This document shows positions 1-4,839 of a stretch of 21,886 nt of DNA, piece by piece. Origin of the DNA: a virus; IMG/VR virus record IMGVR_UViG_3300046010_005740, positions 1 to 21,886 of that record. One strand, 5' to 3'. The notes under the pieces were generated by a model, which saw only the letters and a list, made by a program, of their open reading frames with translations, had not been told where the DNA came from and did not search any database. Each line of letters starts with the position of its first letter. Within the stretch, counting starts at the first letter, position 1. Both the position numbers and the translations under genes were made by a program.

Positions 1-157
1 ATATATCCGTGAGCATTGCCCACATCTTTGCGTTTTGATCGAGCGTGCGCTTTGGGGCTTTGAACTCGATCCGTGTCCCGTGCGGAAGGCGACGGCACCA
101 ATCAGCCGCCTTTGCGCGTAGCGTGTCGTTAGAGAGGACGAGAAGCGCGCGGGACAT
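1..157 (-). CDS. ninB: NinB-type recombination protein (3' end off window)
   Basis: About 52 N-terminal residues are present; the gene runs off the left edge. The stretch RIEFKAPKRTLDQNAKMWAM, followed by LTDI, is the characteristic N-terminal block of the phage lambda NinB (Orf) family. That family consists of single-strand DNA-binding recombination mediators that act with annealing proteins and can stand in for RecFOR. The start ATG at 157 overlaps the stop of the preceding gene as TAATG, so translation is probably coupled. It is the last visible gene of the leftward recombination operon. The identification is from motif recognition; the rest of the protein cannot be checked here. Confidence 0.85.
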   Translation of the reverse strand, partial: MSRALLVLSNDTLRAKAADWCRRLPHGTRIEFKAPKRTLDQNAKMWAMLTDI

Positions 158-420
158 TAGAAGGGAATGTCCCCGTCCAGAGGATCACGCCCGCCGCGCG
201 TCGGGGCCTGCTGCCTTGCTGGCGGCGCTGAATCGTCCTTATCCTTCGGCACAAACGCGGAAACCCAAACTTCGCCCTTGTCATTCGGCAGAGGCAGGGC
301 TTCCAACTTGATCGCGAAGCCGTCGCCATTCTTGGCCGGGAACATGACGCCAATCTTGGTCCAGTGCGTCTTGTCGTTTTGGTCCTTGCGGTCCGTGCAT
401 AGATCGTAACGAGTTGTCAT
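157..420 (-). CDS. small protein with SSB-like acidic C-terminal tip
   Basis: This is an 87-residue protein starting at the ATG at 420, seven bases after a GAGGG ribosome site, and overlapping the exonuclease stop as ATGA. An N-terminal globular part (about residues 1-60, with THWTKIGVMFP and ALPLPNDKGEVWV) is followed by a charged, disordered tail ending DPLDGDIPF. A C-terminal acidic-Ile-Pro-Phe tip is the hallmark of bacterial SSB proteins, which use it to recruit partner enzymes. The body does not show a clear full-length SSB OB-fold and is half the usual length. Between exonuclease and NinB, a single-strand-binding or partner-recruiting role is plausible. The function is inferred from the tip and the context. 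Confidence 0.7.
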   Translation of the reverse strand: MTTRYDLCTDRKDQNDKTHWTKIGVMFPAKNGDGFAIKLEALPLPNDKGEVWVSAFVPKDKDDSAPPARQQAPTRGGRDPLDGDIPF

Positions 421-1040
421 GCTGCTACCCTCATTCCATAGTTGCGAACCTTCGCGACAATCTCCGCAAGTTCTTCGTTGAACTGCGCGACCGCGCTTGC
501 GATTTGATTGATGTATTCTTCGTCGCGATGCGCGCGTTTCACGAACAGCGGCAGGCCGGGCCAATAAACCGCTATGTCAATCCATTCGCGCTCAGCTACC
601 CAAAGCGCGCCTTGGCATTGCGCCCGATGCTCAGGCGGGAAGTTGTCTTTCAGCAGGCAATCAATCAGCAGATGCGGGAGCTTCGTCTTGATTTCTAGCA
701 TCCCGCTTTTGCCTATGAGCGAGTCCGGGCTGCATCCCGTGTCGCCAGATCGAATGAAGCCGACTTGATCCGGCTCATTGCCTGTTTCGAATTGGTAGGC
801 GGCGCGGACTTCTTCCTCCATTGCGTGGCCGCGTTCCATGTGGGCATTTGAATAGCCCTCGGTCGGCACGCCTGTCAGGACTTCGCCAGCAAGCTTTAGA
901 AGGTACGTGCGGCGCGTCTTGCTCTCGTCGCCGCCGCGTCCCTTCGCCATGATTGTGGCGTACTCTGAGGCTGTAGGAATGCCAGCACGCGCCGCGTACC
1001 ACTCCGGGGAGTTCTGTTCGCATTCGATAATCTGCGGCAT
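417..1040 (-). CDS. YqaJ/lambda-type phage exonuclease
   Basis: This 207-residue protein belongs to the YqaJ viral recombinase family, PD-(D/E)xK nucleases that resect double-strand ends 5' to 3' for single-strand annealing. Visible motifs are SPEWYAARAG near residue 11, the MERG helix with Glu69, the active-site Asp106 in CSPDSLIG, and Glu116-x-Lys118 in LEIKTK, followed by a Gln-containing helix near 140. Length is normal for the family. The ATG at 1040 overlaps the stop of the annealing-protein gene (TGATG). A TTG one codon upstream is less likely. Together with the neighbouring Erf-like protein it makes a two-component Red-like recombination system. Confidence 0.9.
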   Translation of the reverse strand: MPQIIECEQNSPEWYAARAGIPTASEYATIMAKGRGGDESKTRRTYLLKLAGEVLTGVPTEGYSNAHMERGHAMEEEVRAAYQFETGNEPDQVGFIRSGDTGCSPDSLIGKSGMLEIKTKLPHLLIDCLLKDNFPPEHRAQCQGALWVAEREWIDIAVYWPGLPLFVKRAHRDEEYINQIASAVAQFNEELAEIVAKVRNYGMRVAA

Positions 1041-1792
1041 CAAGCCCTCGCCATTTTCTTGAGGTCCATCAGCGCAGACGGGCCAAGCGTCTTGCGGTCA
1101 GCCGCCGTCAGTGTCTTGGTCCACCATTCGCCAAGCGCGACTAGGCCATCATCCTTGGCGATGCGCTCGCCTTCGGCTTTGAGGTCTGCGGCGTCTGCTG
1201 GCGGGTTAGCAGCGCGCCCGTCGTCATCGCTTGACGTTGCAATGCCGAGCGCCAGTTTCAGCGTCATGCGCTGCAAGTAGGTGGCTGCTGAGCCAATCGC
1301 TTGAATGGCGTTCTTGTTGCCGGAATGATCCTCCGGGGCCTCAAGTGTGGTTTCCTCGAAATAGCCGCCGTCATGCGAGAGGATGCACGTAACAGCCAGC
1401 TTTTGCCCGTTTTGAGCCGAGCGGAACCGGTAGTGAAGCCCGTTCTTTTTCAGGACAGGATCAACCACCTTTGCCACGGCGGCAAAGTCCTCATAGCGGT
1501 AGTTCGTGCGGCCCTTCTGAGAAGTGAAATCCACCTCGCGATTCTTAAAAATCGGGGGGATATCGTTCTTTGCCGCCGACGCCGCCGCGTTAAACGCCTT
1601 GCGCGCCGCTTCCTTTTCGACGCGCTCTTTCATCAGCATCAGGCGTTCAAACTTGTCCACATCCACATTTGGATCACGGGCGGCGCGTTCGATCATGGAG
1701 AGCATCGCCGCGCCTTCGCTGGCGGGCCGCTCCGTCATGGTGACAGCGTTGCCTTCAATCGTTGTCGTTAGTTCCCTTGCTGCGTTGTTCAT
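1040..1792 (-). CDS. erf: ERF-family single-strand annealing protein
   Basis: This 250-residue protein is recognisable as ERF superfamily, the P22 Erf type. The core includes KVVDPVLKKNGLHYRF around residues 110-125, a CILSHDGGYFEETTL strand region, and GSAATYLQRMTLKLALGIAT followed by SSDDDG, the usual Erf signature. The N-terminal third (MIERAARDPNVDVDKFERLM) is the common helical lead-in. Erf proteins form rings on single-stranded DNA and anneal complementary strands in phage recombination and circularisation. It is coupled by ATGA to the small gene before it and by TGATG to the exonuclease after it. The C-terminal part, with an AAD-rich linker and a short helical domain, is less conserved. 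Confidence 0.9.
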   Translation of the reverse strand: MNNAARELTTTIEGNAVTMTERPASEGAAMLSMIERAARDPNVDVDKFERLMLMKERVEKEAARKAFNAAASAAKNDIPPIFKNREVDFTSQKGRTNYRYEDFAAVAKVVDPVLKKNGLHYRFRSAQNGQKLAVTCILSHDGGYFEETTLEAPEDHSGNKNAIQAIGSAATYLQRMTLKLALGIATSSDDDGRAANPPADAADLKAEGERIAKDDGLVALGEWWTKTLTAADRKTLGPSALMDLKKMARA

Positions 1793-1980
1793 CGTCCAAT
1801 TTCCTTCCTAAGCGCGTCGTGTCGTTCGCTTTTCAGTTTCGCGACAATGTGCGAGGTTTTCTTATGCTGTCTCTTTGCCGCCGCGATTTTCCGTTGGTAG
1901 TAGCGGACGAATGCGGGCTGTGCGTGCGCGGTCCAGTGCAGCCAGAGACGCCAGCGCCAATAGGAAAGAGCGCGGATCAT
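1789..1980 (-). CDS. small basic hypothetical protein
   Basis: A 63-residue, strongly basic protein with a Trp/Arg-rich start (MIRALSYWRWRLWLHW) and a Lys/Arg-rich helical second half. The start at 1980 is chosen because the ATG overlaps the previous stop as ATGA and follows a GAGGG ribosome site; longer versions would overlap the neighbour more deeply. I do not recognise the family. Its charge could suit nucleic-acid or membrane-surface contact, but nothing proves a function. It lies immediately upstream of and coupled to the annealing-protein gene. Confidence 0.6.
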   Translation of the reverse strand: MIRALSYWRWRLWLHWTAHAQPAFVRYYQRKIAAAKRQHKKTSHIVAKLKSERHDALRKEIGR

Positions 1981-2171
1981 GCGGCCCTCACTTCGTTTGC
2001 CTGTTGCCGTGCGCGCTCGCGTTTCCACACCTCGCAACCGTGCTTGCAAATCTCTGTGTCAGTGTAGCCAGCAGCGCGAAGCTTCATCACGAAGTCGCGC
2101 AAGTCGCTAAAGTCGCGGACGGCTTTAGACATTTCGACAAGGTAGGATTCGTGCATCAGCCAAGGGGTCAT
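1977..2171 (-). CDS. small hypothetical protein
   Basis: A 64-residue, mostly helical protein (SKAVRDFSDLRDFVMKLRAA, then YTDTEICKHGCEVWKRERA). ATG at 2171 overlaps the upstream stop as ATGA, and its own stop overlaps the next start. The pattern of a short helix, the turn AAGYTDTEI and a second helix could be a small helix-turn-helix, but the match is loose. Not recognised. It is supported as a gene by the unbroken coupling on both sides. Confidence 0.6.
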   Translation of the reverse strand: MTPWLMHESYLVEMSKAVRDFSDLRDFVMKLRAAGYTDTEICKHGCEVWKRERARQQANEVRAA

Positions 2172-2437
2172 TGGCGGCCCTCCGCTAGTTTAACTGCGGC
2201 AACGCCTGCATTAAGCCCGTCGATCCAGTAGGCGTTGACCTCATTCCAAGAACGCCCGCTCAAATGTTCTTGCGGGCAGTCACCTTGGATTGTGTCGTCG
2301 TTTTCAATGAACCATTGCAGCGCGCTATGGAGCGCCTCGATCACATCGGCGGCATGGTCCGCGACTAGGAGCGCTTGCCCCGGATCGCGTAGCTGCTTGC
2401 ATAGGTCTAGCGTCTGGCGTGTTTCAGCGTCGGTCAT
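2168..2437 (-). CDS. hypothetical helical protein
   Basis: An 89-residue acidic protein with long predicted helices (ETRQTLDLCKQLRDPGQALL; VADHAADVIEALHSALQWFI) and a C-terminal Trp/Tyr-containing helix ending KLAEGRQ. It begins at an ATG overlapping the stop of the Gly-Tyr repeat gene as ATGA. No signal peptide or membrane segment is visible. I do not recognise the family. Phage early operons often carry such small accessory proteins. Confidence 0.6.
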   Translation of the reverse strand: MTDAETRQTLDLCKQLRDPGQALLVADHAADVIEALHSALQWFIENDDTIQGDCPQEHLSGRSWNEVNAYWIDGLNAGVAAVKLAEGRQ

Positions 2438-2724
2438 GGCGACACCTTCGCGCGTCGGATGTGATCGCTATTGTTGACAGTTCCGTAGCCGTTGCCGTAG
2501 CCGTCGCCGTAGCCGTCGCCGTAGCCGTTGCCGTAGCCGTAGCCGCTGCCGTAGCCGTCGCCGTAGCCGTAGCCGTAGCCGTCGCCGTAGCCGGAGCCGT
2601 CGCCGTAGCCGCTGCCGAAGCCGTTTCCGTATCCGTCTCCGTCTCCGTTTCCGTATCCGTAGCCGTAGCTGGAGCCGGAGCCGGAGCCGGAGCCGTTGCC
2701 GACAGGCTTAAAGCCTGCGCTCAT
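2434..2724 (-). CDS. Gly-Tyr dipeptide-repeat protein
   Basis: A 96-residue protein. A short N-terminus (MSAGFKPVGN) leads into about 70 residues in which every second residue is Gly, alternating with Tyr, Asp, Asn and Ser (GYGDGYGYGYGDGYGSGYGY is a typical stretch). It ends with a normal-looking tail of about 16 residues, TVNNSDHIRRAKVSP. The start ATG at 2724 overlaps the preceding stop as TGATG, and the stop overlaps the next gene as ATGA. The coupling argues that it is translated despite the low complexity. Such sequences are intrinsically disordered. Low-complexity Tyr/Gly proteins can self-associate, but no function is established here. My impression from memory, not a search, is that similar repeat proteins occur in other phages. 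Confidence 0.65.
   Translation of the reverse strand: MSAGFKPVGNGSGSGSGSSYGYGYGNGDGDGYGNGFGSGYGDGSGYGDGYGYGYGDGYGSGYGYGNGYGDGYGDGYGNGYGTVNNSDHIRRAKVSP
2483..2703 (-). repeat. hexanucleotide tandem repeat tract (GGCTAC/GGCGAC type)
   Basis: About 220 bases built from six-base units. On the minus strand these read GGC followed by TAC, GAC, AAC or AGC; on the plus strand they read as GTAGCC/GTCGCC variants. Unit changes are nearly all in the second codon. Because the unit equals two codons, gain or loss of units changes protein length without shifting the frame. The tract also leaves several other frames open, which produces spurious Val-Ala repeats on the plus strand. Confidence 0.85.
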
Positions 2725-3020
2725 CACAGCCCCCAGCCATCAGCAACAGGCACGCAAAACACTTCCGCGCCTTCTGGAATATCAACGTCTGCAACCTTGC
2801 GCAGATCAGCTTTGGCTTTCTTGGGATCGGCCACCATTCCAGAGAAGCCTTGCGACTCCCACTTGAAAACATGCAGCGCGTTGGCGAGCTTGATGCGGCC
2901 ATTTGCGCGCGTTACATCGCCTGCAAAAATCCACCCGCGATCTACGACGACAACAGCGCGCGAGCCGGTTGCTTTCTTGACGGGCGCATATTCGACACCG
3001 TTAATAACTACGTTTTCCAT
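2724..3020 (-). CDS. hypothetical protein, possibly DUF6948-like
   Basis: A 98-residue protein. After MENVVINGVEYAPVKK it contains SRAVVVVDRGWIFAGDV, ANALHVFKWESQGFSGMV and a C-terminal EVFCVPVADGWGL. The pattern of a beta-strand-rich fold, an alanine/Trp motif and a closing strand recalls small phage proteins of the DUF6948 type; that link is from memory and uncertain. The ATG at 3020 is preferred because GGAG lies eight bases upstream. The in-frame ATG at 3041 overlaps the stop of the microprotein as ATGA and is a real alternative, adding seven residues. It directly precedes the Gly-Tyr repeat gene. Confidence 0.7.
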   Translation of the reverse strand: MENVVINGVEYAPVKKATGSRAVVVVDRGWIFAGDVTRANGRIKLANALHVFKWESQGFSGMVADPKKAKADLRKVADVDIPEGAEVFCVPVADGWGL

Positions 3021-3037
3021 TGTGCTTTCTCCGTTGT

Positions 3038-3115
3038 TCATGGCGTTGCAATCCAAGCTATCGCGCCTAGCGCAAGGATCATGGTAAAGGCGAGGAAGTC
3101 AGAGAGGTCGCGCAT
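3038..3115 (-). CDS. 25-residue single-pass membrane microprotein
   Basis: A 25-codon frame beginning at ATG 3115, overlapping the upstream stop as TGATG and ending TGA at 3038-3040. The peptide starts MRDLSDFLAF and continues as a hydrophobic helix (TMILALGAIAWIATP), long enough to span or insert in a membrane. Evidence for translation is the perfect overlap at its start and the ATGA overlap at its end with a start codon of the next gene. Size, hydrophobicity and position resemble the microprotein at 4434-4517. Function unknown. Confidence 0.45.
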   Translation of the reverse strand: MRDLSDFLAFTMILALGAIAWIATP

Positions 3116-3486
3116 CACGCCCCCCAGCTTGTTTGCTGACGCGCCCATTCGTTGTAGCGGCGCGGATCGGGTTCGCGTTCGTCTTCGTCAGATGGCGGGA
3201 ACCAAGGCGTCCGCTTCAACACGCGCTCAATAAATAAGAGGGTTTCATCGCAGGGCTGAGCGTTTAGGTTTCTGCTGCGCTCATCCACTTCCTCCGCAAG
3301 CTCGCGCAAGGCATCGACGCACGTTCCCTTGACGGGATCGACTAGATGGCAGGCCGTCACATCATCCCATTCGCCAGACCAGACTAGCGCGGTAATAGCG
3401 GCAAGCTGCTCATCGAGCGGCTTGGCGATGTGGTCATTTTCGTAGCTGTACTTGCCTTGGCAAATGACTGTGTAGAAAGCGCTCAT
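3115..3486 (-). CDS. hypothetical acidic protein
   Basis: A 123-residue protein starting MSAFYTVICQGKYSYENDHI, with an internal EWDDVTACHLVDP segment and a charged C-terminal part rich in Glu, Asp and Arg that ends RQQTSWGA. ATG at 3486 follows a GGGGG-rich ribosome site and overlaps the upstream stop as TGATG. Longer versions reading through the operator region are rejected because they would start upstream of the predicted promoter. I do not recognise the family. Confidence 0.65.
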   Translation of the reverse strand: MSAFYTVICQGKYSYENDHIAKPLDEQLAAITALVWSGEWDDVTACHLVDPVKGTCVDALRELAEEVDERSRNLNAQPCDETLLFIERVLKRTPWFPPSDEDEREPDPRRYNEWARQQTSWGA

Positions 3487-3647
3487 CACTTGCCCCCTGT
3501 AGCTTTGGAGAGGGCGGCGCGATTGCGTCGGGCAATTTCGTCCTTTGCCGAAACAAGCTCTAACCAGAAGCGTCCGTTGGGGTTTGTGCTGCGGACAATC
3601 GCGATAAGTTCGCGCGTCGGGAGCGCTGTAATCTGATCTTTGCTCAT
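3486..3647 (-). CDS. 53-residue hypothetical protein, first gene of leftward operon
   Basis: The frame from ATG 3647 encodes 53 residues, beginning MSKDQITALPTRELIAIVRS and ending ALSKATGGK, mostly helical and basic. A strong GAGGGGA ribosome site sits six bases before the ATG, and the predicted leftward early promoter lies about 30 bases upstream. Its stop overlaps the next start as TGATG. Being first after the repressed promoter, it could be an early regulator, but no family is recognised. Confidence 0.65.
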   Translation of the reverse strand: MSKDQITALPTRELIAIVRSTNPNGRFWLELVSAKDEIARRNRAALSKATGGK

Positions 3648-3678
3648 CTTCGTCCCCTCTCAGTGCGAACCATGGGGA

Positions 3679-3708
3679 TATAGTTGCACAACTTGCAACG
3701 AGTGGCAA
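3679..3708 (-). promoter_or_regulatory. leftward early promoter with internal operator
   Basis: On the minus strand a -35 element TTGCCA (3708-3703) and a -10 element ACTATA (3684-3679) are separated by 18 bases. The spacer and -10 contain the operator-like GTTGCAAGTTGTGCAAC. The architecture matches the rightward promoter at 4187-4216 base for base in spacing. Transcription would begin near 3672 and enter the gene starting at 3647 after a leader of about 25 bases that holds its ribosome site. Confidence 0.6.
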
Positions 3709-3718
3709 TAGGGGAAGA

Positions 3719-3733
3719 TGCGCAACTTGCAAC
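3719..3733 (-). promoter_or_regulatory. second left operator-like site
   Basis: On the minus strand GTTGCAAGTTGCGCA repeats the operator core of the leftward promoter about 34 bases upstream of it, without an adjacent -10 sequence. It matches the shared consensus GTTGyAAGTTGyGCA exactly. Likely an auxiliary repressor or Cro-like protein binding site. Confidence 0.55.
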
Positions 3734-3759
3734 TTTTTAATTAGAGTGATTTTACGTGC

Positions 3760-3770
3760 GGGGGGGGGGG
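3760..3770. repeat. homopolymer of eleven G
   Basis: An uninterrupted run of eleven G on the plus strand lies seven to nine bases beyond the repressor stop codon and upstream of the leftward promoter. It is noncoding in both directions. Such runs vary in length by slippage and are also prone to sequencing miscalls. Confidence 0.9.
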
Positions 3771-3776
3771 TAGATA

Positions 3777-4127
3777 TTAGGCGGCAGAACTACCGGGTTC
3801 GCTGTGCTTGCGAGGAAAGGTGATTTCTAGCACCTGTTTCATCTTTTCAATTTCAGCGCGGGACCGGCCCTCGAAGAACTTGGCGAGCCAATCATCGTCA
3901 GGGTGACGAAATAGGGACTCCGGTTCGCAATGAAATAGGGCCGCAAGACGTCCTTGCCACTCGACGCCGGGGGTGGTCCCTGAGAACCAACGGGAAATTA
4001 CACTCTTATCGGCCTCAAGTTCCCGCGCCAAATCCGCCTGGCTCAATCCCCGCGCCGCCGCCCACGCATCAATGAAATGCGGGCGTCTTGGTTGGCGTTT
4101 GCGGTGAATCGACTGGATTTTTCGCAT
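3777..4127 (-). CDS. XRE-family phage repressor (CI-like)
   Basis: A 116-residue protein with a basic N-terminus (KRQPRRPHF) and a helix-turn-helix of the Cro/CI (XRE) type at about residues 28-50 (LSQADLARELEADKSVISRW). A short helical C-terminal region, DDWLAKFFEGRSRAEIEKM, probably mediates dimerisation. There is no S24/LexA-type peptidase domain, so RecA-stimulated self-cleavage is unlikely to be the induction route. The ATG at 4127 lacks a clear ribosome site; an in-frame TTG at 4211 would lengthen it but would start inside the opposing promoter. It is divergent from the Cro-like gene and flanked by operator-like sites. Confidence 0.85.
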   Translation of the reverse strand: MRKIQSIHRKRQPRRPHFIDAWAAARGLSQADLARELEADKSVISRWFSGTTPGVEWQGRLAALFHCEPESLFRHPDDDWLAKFFEGRSRAEIEKMKQVLEITFPRKHSEPGSSAA

Positions 4128-4168
4128 TGCAGCGCGGTAGCCGAAAGAAGGGGAATCGTCGTTAGCGT

Positions 4169-4180
4169 GATGCGCAACTG
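4169..4180 (-). promoter_or_regulatory. partial operator-like site between repressor and Cro-like gene
   Basis: The minus strand reads AGTTGCGCATC here. The same eleven bases occur in the site at 3719-3733 and most of them in the two promoter operators. The left half of the consensus is missing, so it may be a weak or half site. It lies between the predicted rightward promoter and the repressor start, where it could control the repressor's own transcription. Confidence 0.4.
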
Positions 4181-4186
4181 AGCGGC

Positions 4187-4217
4187 TTGACTTTGGTTGT
4201 AAGTTGCGCAACTATAC
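4187..4217 (+). promoter_or_regulatory. rightward early promoter with internal palindromic operator
   Basis: TTGACT at 4187-4192 and ACTATA at 4211-4216 are separated by 18 bases. Between them lies GTTGTAAGTTGCGCAAC, which includes the perfect 12-base palindrome AGTTGCGCAACT (4202-4213). The expected transcription start falls at about 4222-4223, exactly at the start codon of the Cro-like gene, so the message is predicted to be leaderless. Binding of repressor would cover the spacer and -10. Confidence 0.65.
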
Positions 4218-4221
4218 GGCC

Positions 4222-4437
4222 ATGAACAAAACGCGATTGCAACTCCTCCTTGAAGAACGGGACATGAAGCTGTCCGATTTGGCGCGCGCGGTTGACGTTG
4301 ACAAAGCGACGGCTACGCGATGGTCGAAGGGCAGCATCCCGCCTGAGCGTGTCCGCGATGTGACGACCGCGACCGGCATCCCGCCGCATGAGCTGCGCCC
4401 TGACTTGTGGGATGCGCCAGCGGAGGCCGCGCAATGA
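4222..4437 (+). CDS. Cro/YdaS-like DNA-binding protein
   Basis: A 71-residue protein with a helix-turn-helix at about residues 17-37 (LSDLARAVDVDKATATRWSK) followed by the motif PERVRDVTTATGIPPHELRP. That motif is the usual end of YdaS/Cro-like regulators of lambdoid-type phages. ATG at 4222 is preferred; there is no room for a ribosome site, which fits a leaderless message. The divergent repressor and the shared operators indicate the lytic-side regulator of the switch. Its stop overlaps the next start as ATGA. Confidence 0.8.
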   Translation: MNKTRLQLLLEERDMKLSDLARAVDVDKATATRWSKGSIPPERVRDVTTATGIPPHELRPDLWDAPAEAAQ

Positions 4438-4517
4438 CCGCCGCCCAGATCATTTTCTGGTCCATTATCCTCGGCCTGCTTGCCGTTGTCGCTCATGCTT
4501 ATGCGAGGGCGAAATGA
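4434..4517 (+). CDS. 27-residue membrane microprotein
   Basis: The frame starts at ATG 4434, overlapping the Cro-like stop as ATGA, and ends TGA at 4515-4517. The peptide MTAAQIIFWSIILGLLAVVA plus a short HAYARAK tail is a single hydrophobic helix with a positively charged C-terminus, so it would sit in the inner membrane with the tail inside. Function unknown. Supported by coupling and by a clean hydrophobic profile. Confidence 0.5.
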   Translation: MTAAQIIFWSIILGLLAVVAHAYARAK

Positions 4518-4551
4518 GCCGGGCGCTACAGGGGGCGTGCGCGCCCGGCTC
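4516..4551. terminator. perfect 11-bp hairpin, possible bidirectional terminator
   Basis: GAGCCGGGCGC (4516-4526) pairs perfectly with GCGCCCGGCTC (4541-4551) around a 14-base loop. On the minus strand the stem is followed by ATTTCG, a weak T tract; on the plus strand there is no T run. It sits between the end of the Cro-microprotein pair and the end of the opposing gene at 4576-4779, the right place to stop converging transcription. Confidence 0.5.
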
Positions 4552-4575
4552 TCGCCAGCGGGGGCTTGCTGACGA

Positions 4576-4779
4576 TTACTTGAATTTCACAGCTTCGCGC
4601 CGTTCCAAAGGCGGCGCGGAGGTCTCCTCCAGAGACTTTCCCTCCCTCGACTTGCTGGCGGGGGCTTCGGCTTCCGCCAGTCTTTCGGGCGTCTGATTTC
4701 TTAGTTTCAGGACCAGCTTCTGCACCTGCCAAGGCAAGCTAGTCCAAGTGTGTTCTGCGTTTTCGTCCTCGGTTTCCAT
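4576..4779 (-). CDS. small hypothetical protein, opposite to early operon
   Basis: A 67-residue frame starting METEDENAEHTWTSLPWQVQ, with a central helix and a charged, disordered C-terminal half ending REAVKFK. Composition looks protein-like and it ends just before a strong hairpin. There is no good ribosome site, and its start codon lies within a 20-base imperfect palindrome. The plus strand also has a 60-codon frame (4514-4696) that begins with an ATGA overlap. Its Ser/Ala-rich product looks less natural, so I prefer the minus gene, with moderate doubt. The remainder of 4518-4839 appears regulatory. Confidence 0.4.
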   Translation of the reverse strand: METEDENAEHTWTSLPWQVQKLVLKLRNQTPERLAEAEAPASKSREGKSLEETSAPPLERREAVKFK

Positions 4780-4818
4780 GTTCCGATTGAAACATGGGAG
4801 TCGTTTGCAGTGTGCAAA
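4777..4818. promoter_or_regulatory. two adjacent palindromes upstream of the 4840 gene
   Basis: CATGTT (4777-4782) and AACATG (4791-4796) form an inverted repeat eight bases apart. TTTGCA (4804-4809) and TGCAAA (4813-4818) form a second, with a three-base spacer. They differ from the repressor operators. They lie just upstream of the gene at 4840 and could bind another regulator of the right early operon. No convincing -35/-10 pair was found. Confidence 0.4.
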
Positions 4819-4839
4819 AAGCCTTTGCGAGTTGAACAA

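Noticed and set aside
1301-1771. 156-codon plus-strand frame opposite the Erf-like gene
   Set aside because: Shadow of a clearly identified gene, no ribosome site and no recognisable motif.
2483-2703. CRISPR-like array
   Set aside because: Units are six bases with no spacers; it is a coding tandem repeat.
2419-3087. 222-codon plus-strand frame with Val-Ala repeats
   Set aside because: Other-strand reading of the Gly-Tyr hexamer repeat; it runs against the coupled leftward operon and overlaps three of its genes.
4514-4696. 60-codon plus-strand frame beginning with an ATGA overlap
   Set aside because: The overlap is suggestive, but it starts inside a strong hairpin, its product is low-complexity Ser/Ala, and the opposite frame looks more protein-like; kept only as an alternative.
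4777-4796. Alphaproteobacterial LexA box
   Set aside because: The known box is a direct repeat GTTC-N7-GTTC; this is an inverted repeat and lacks the second GTTC.
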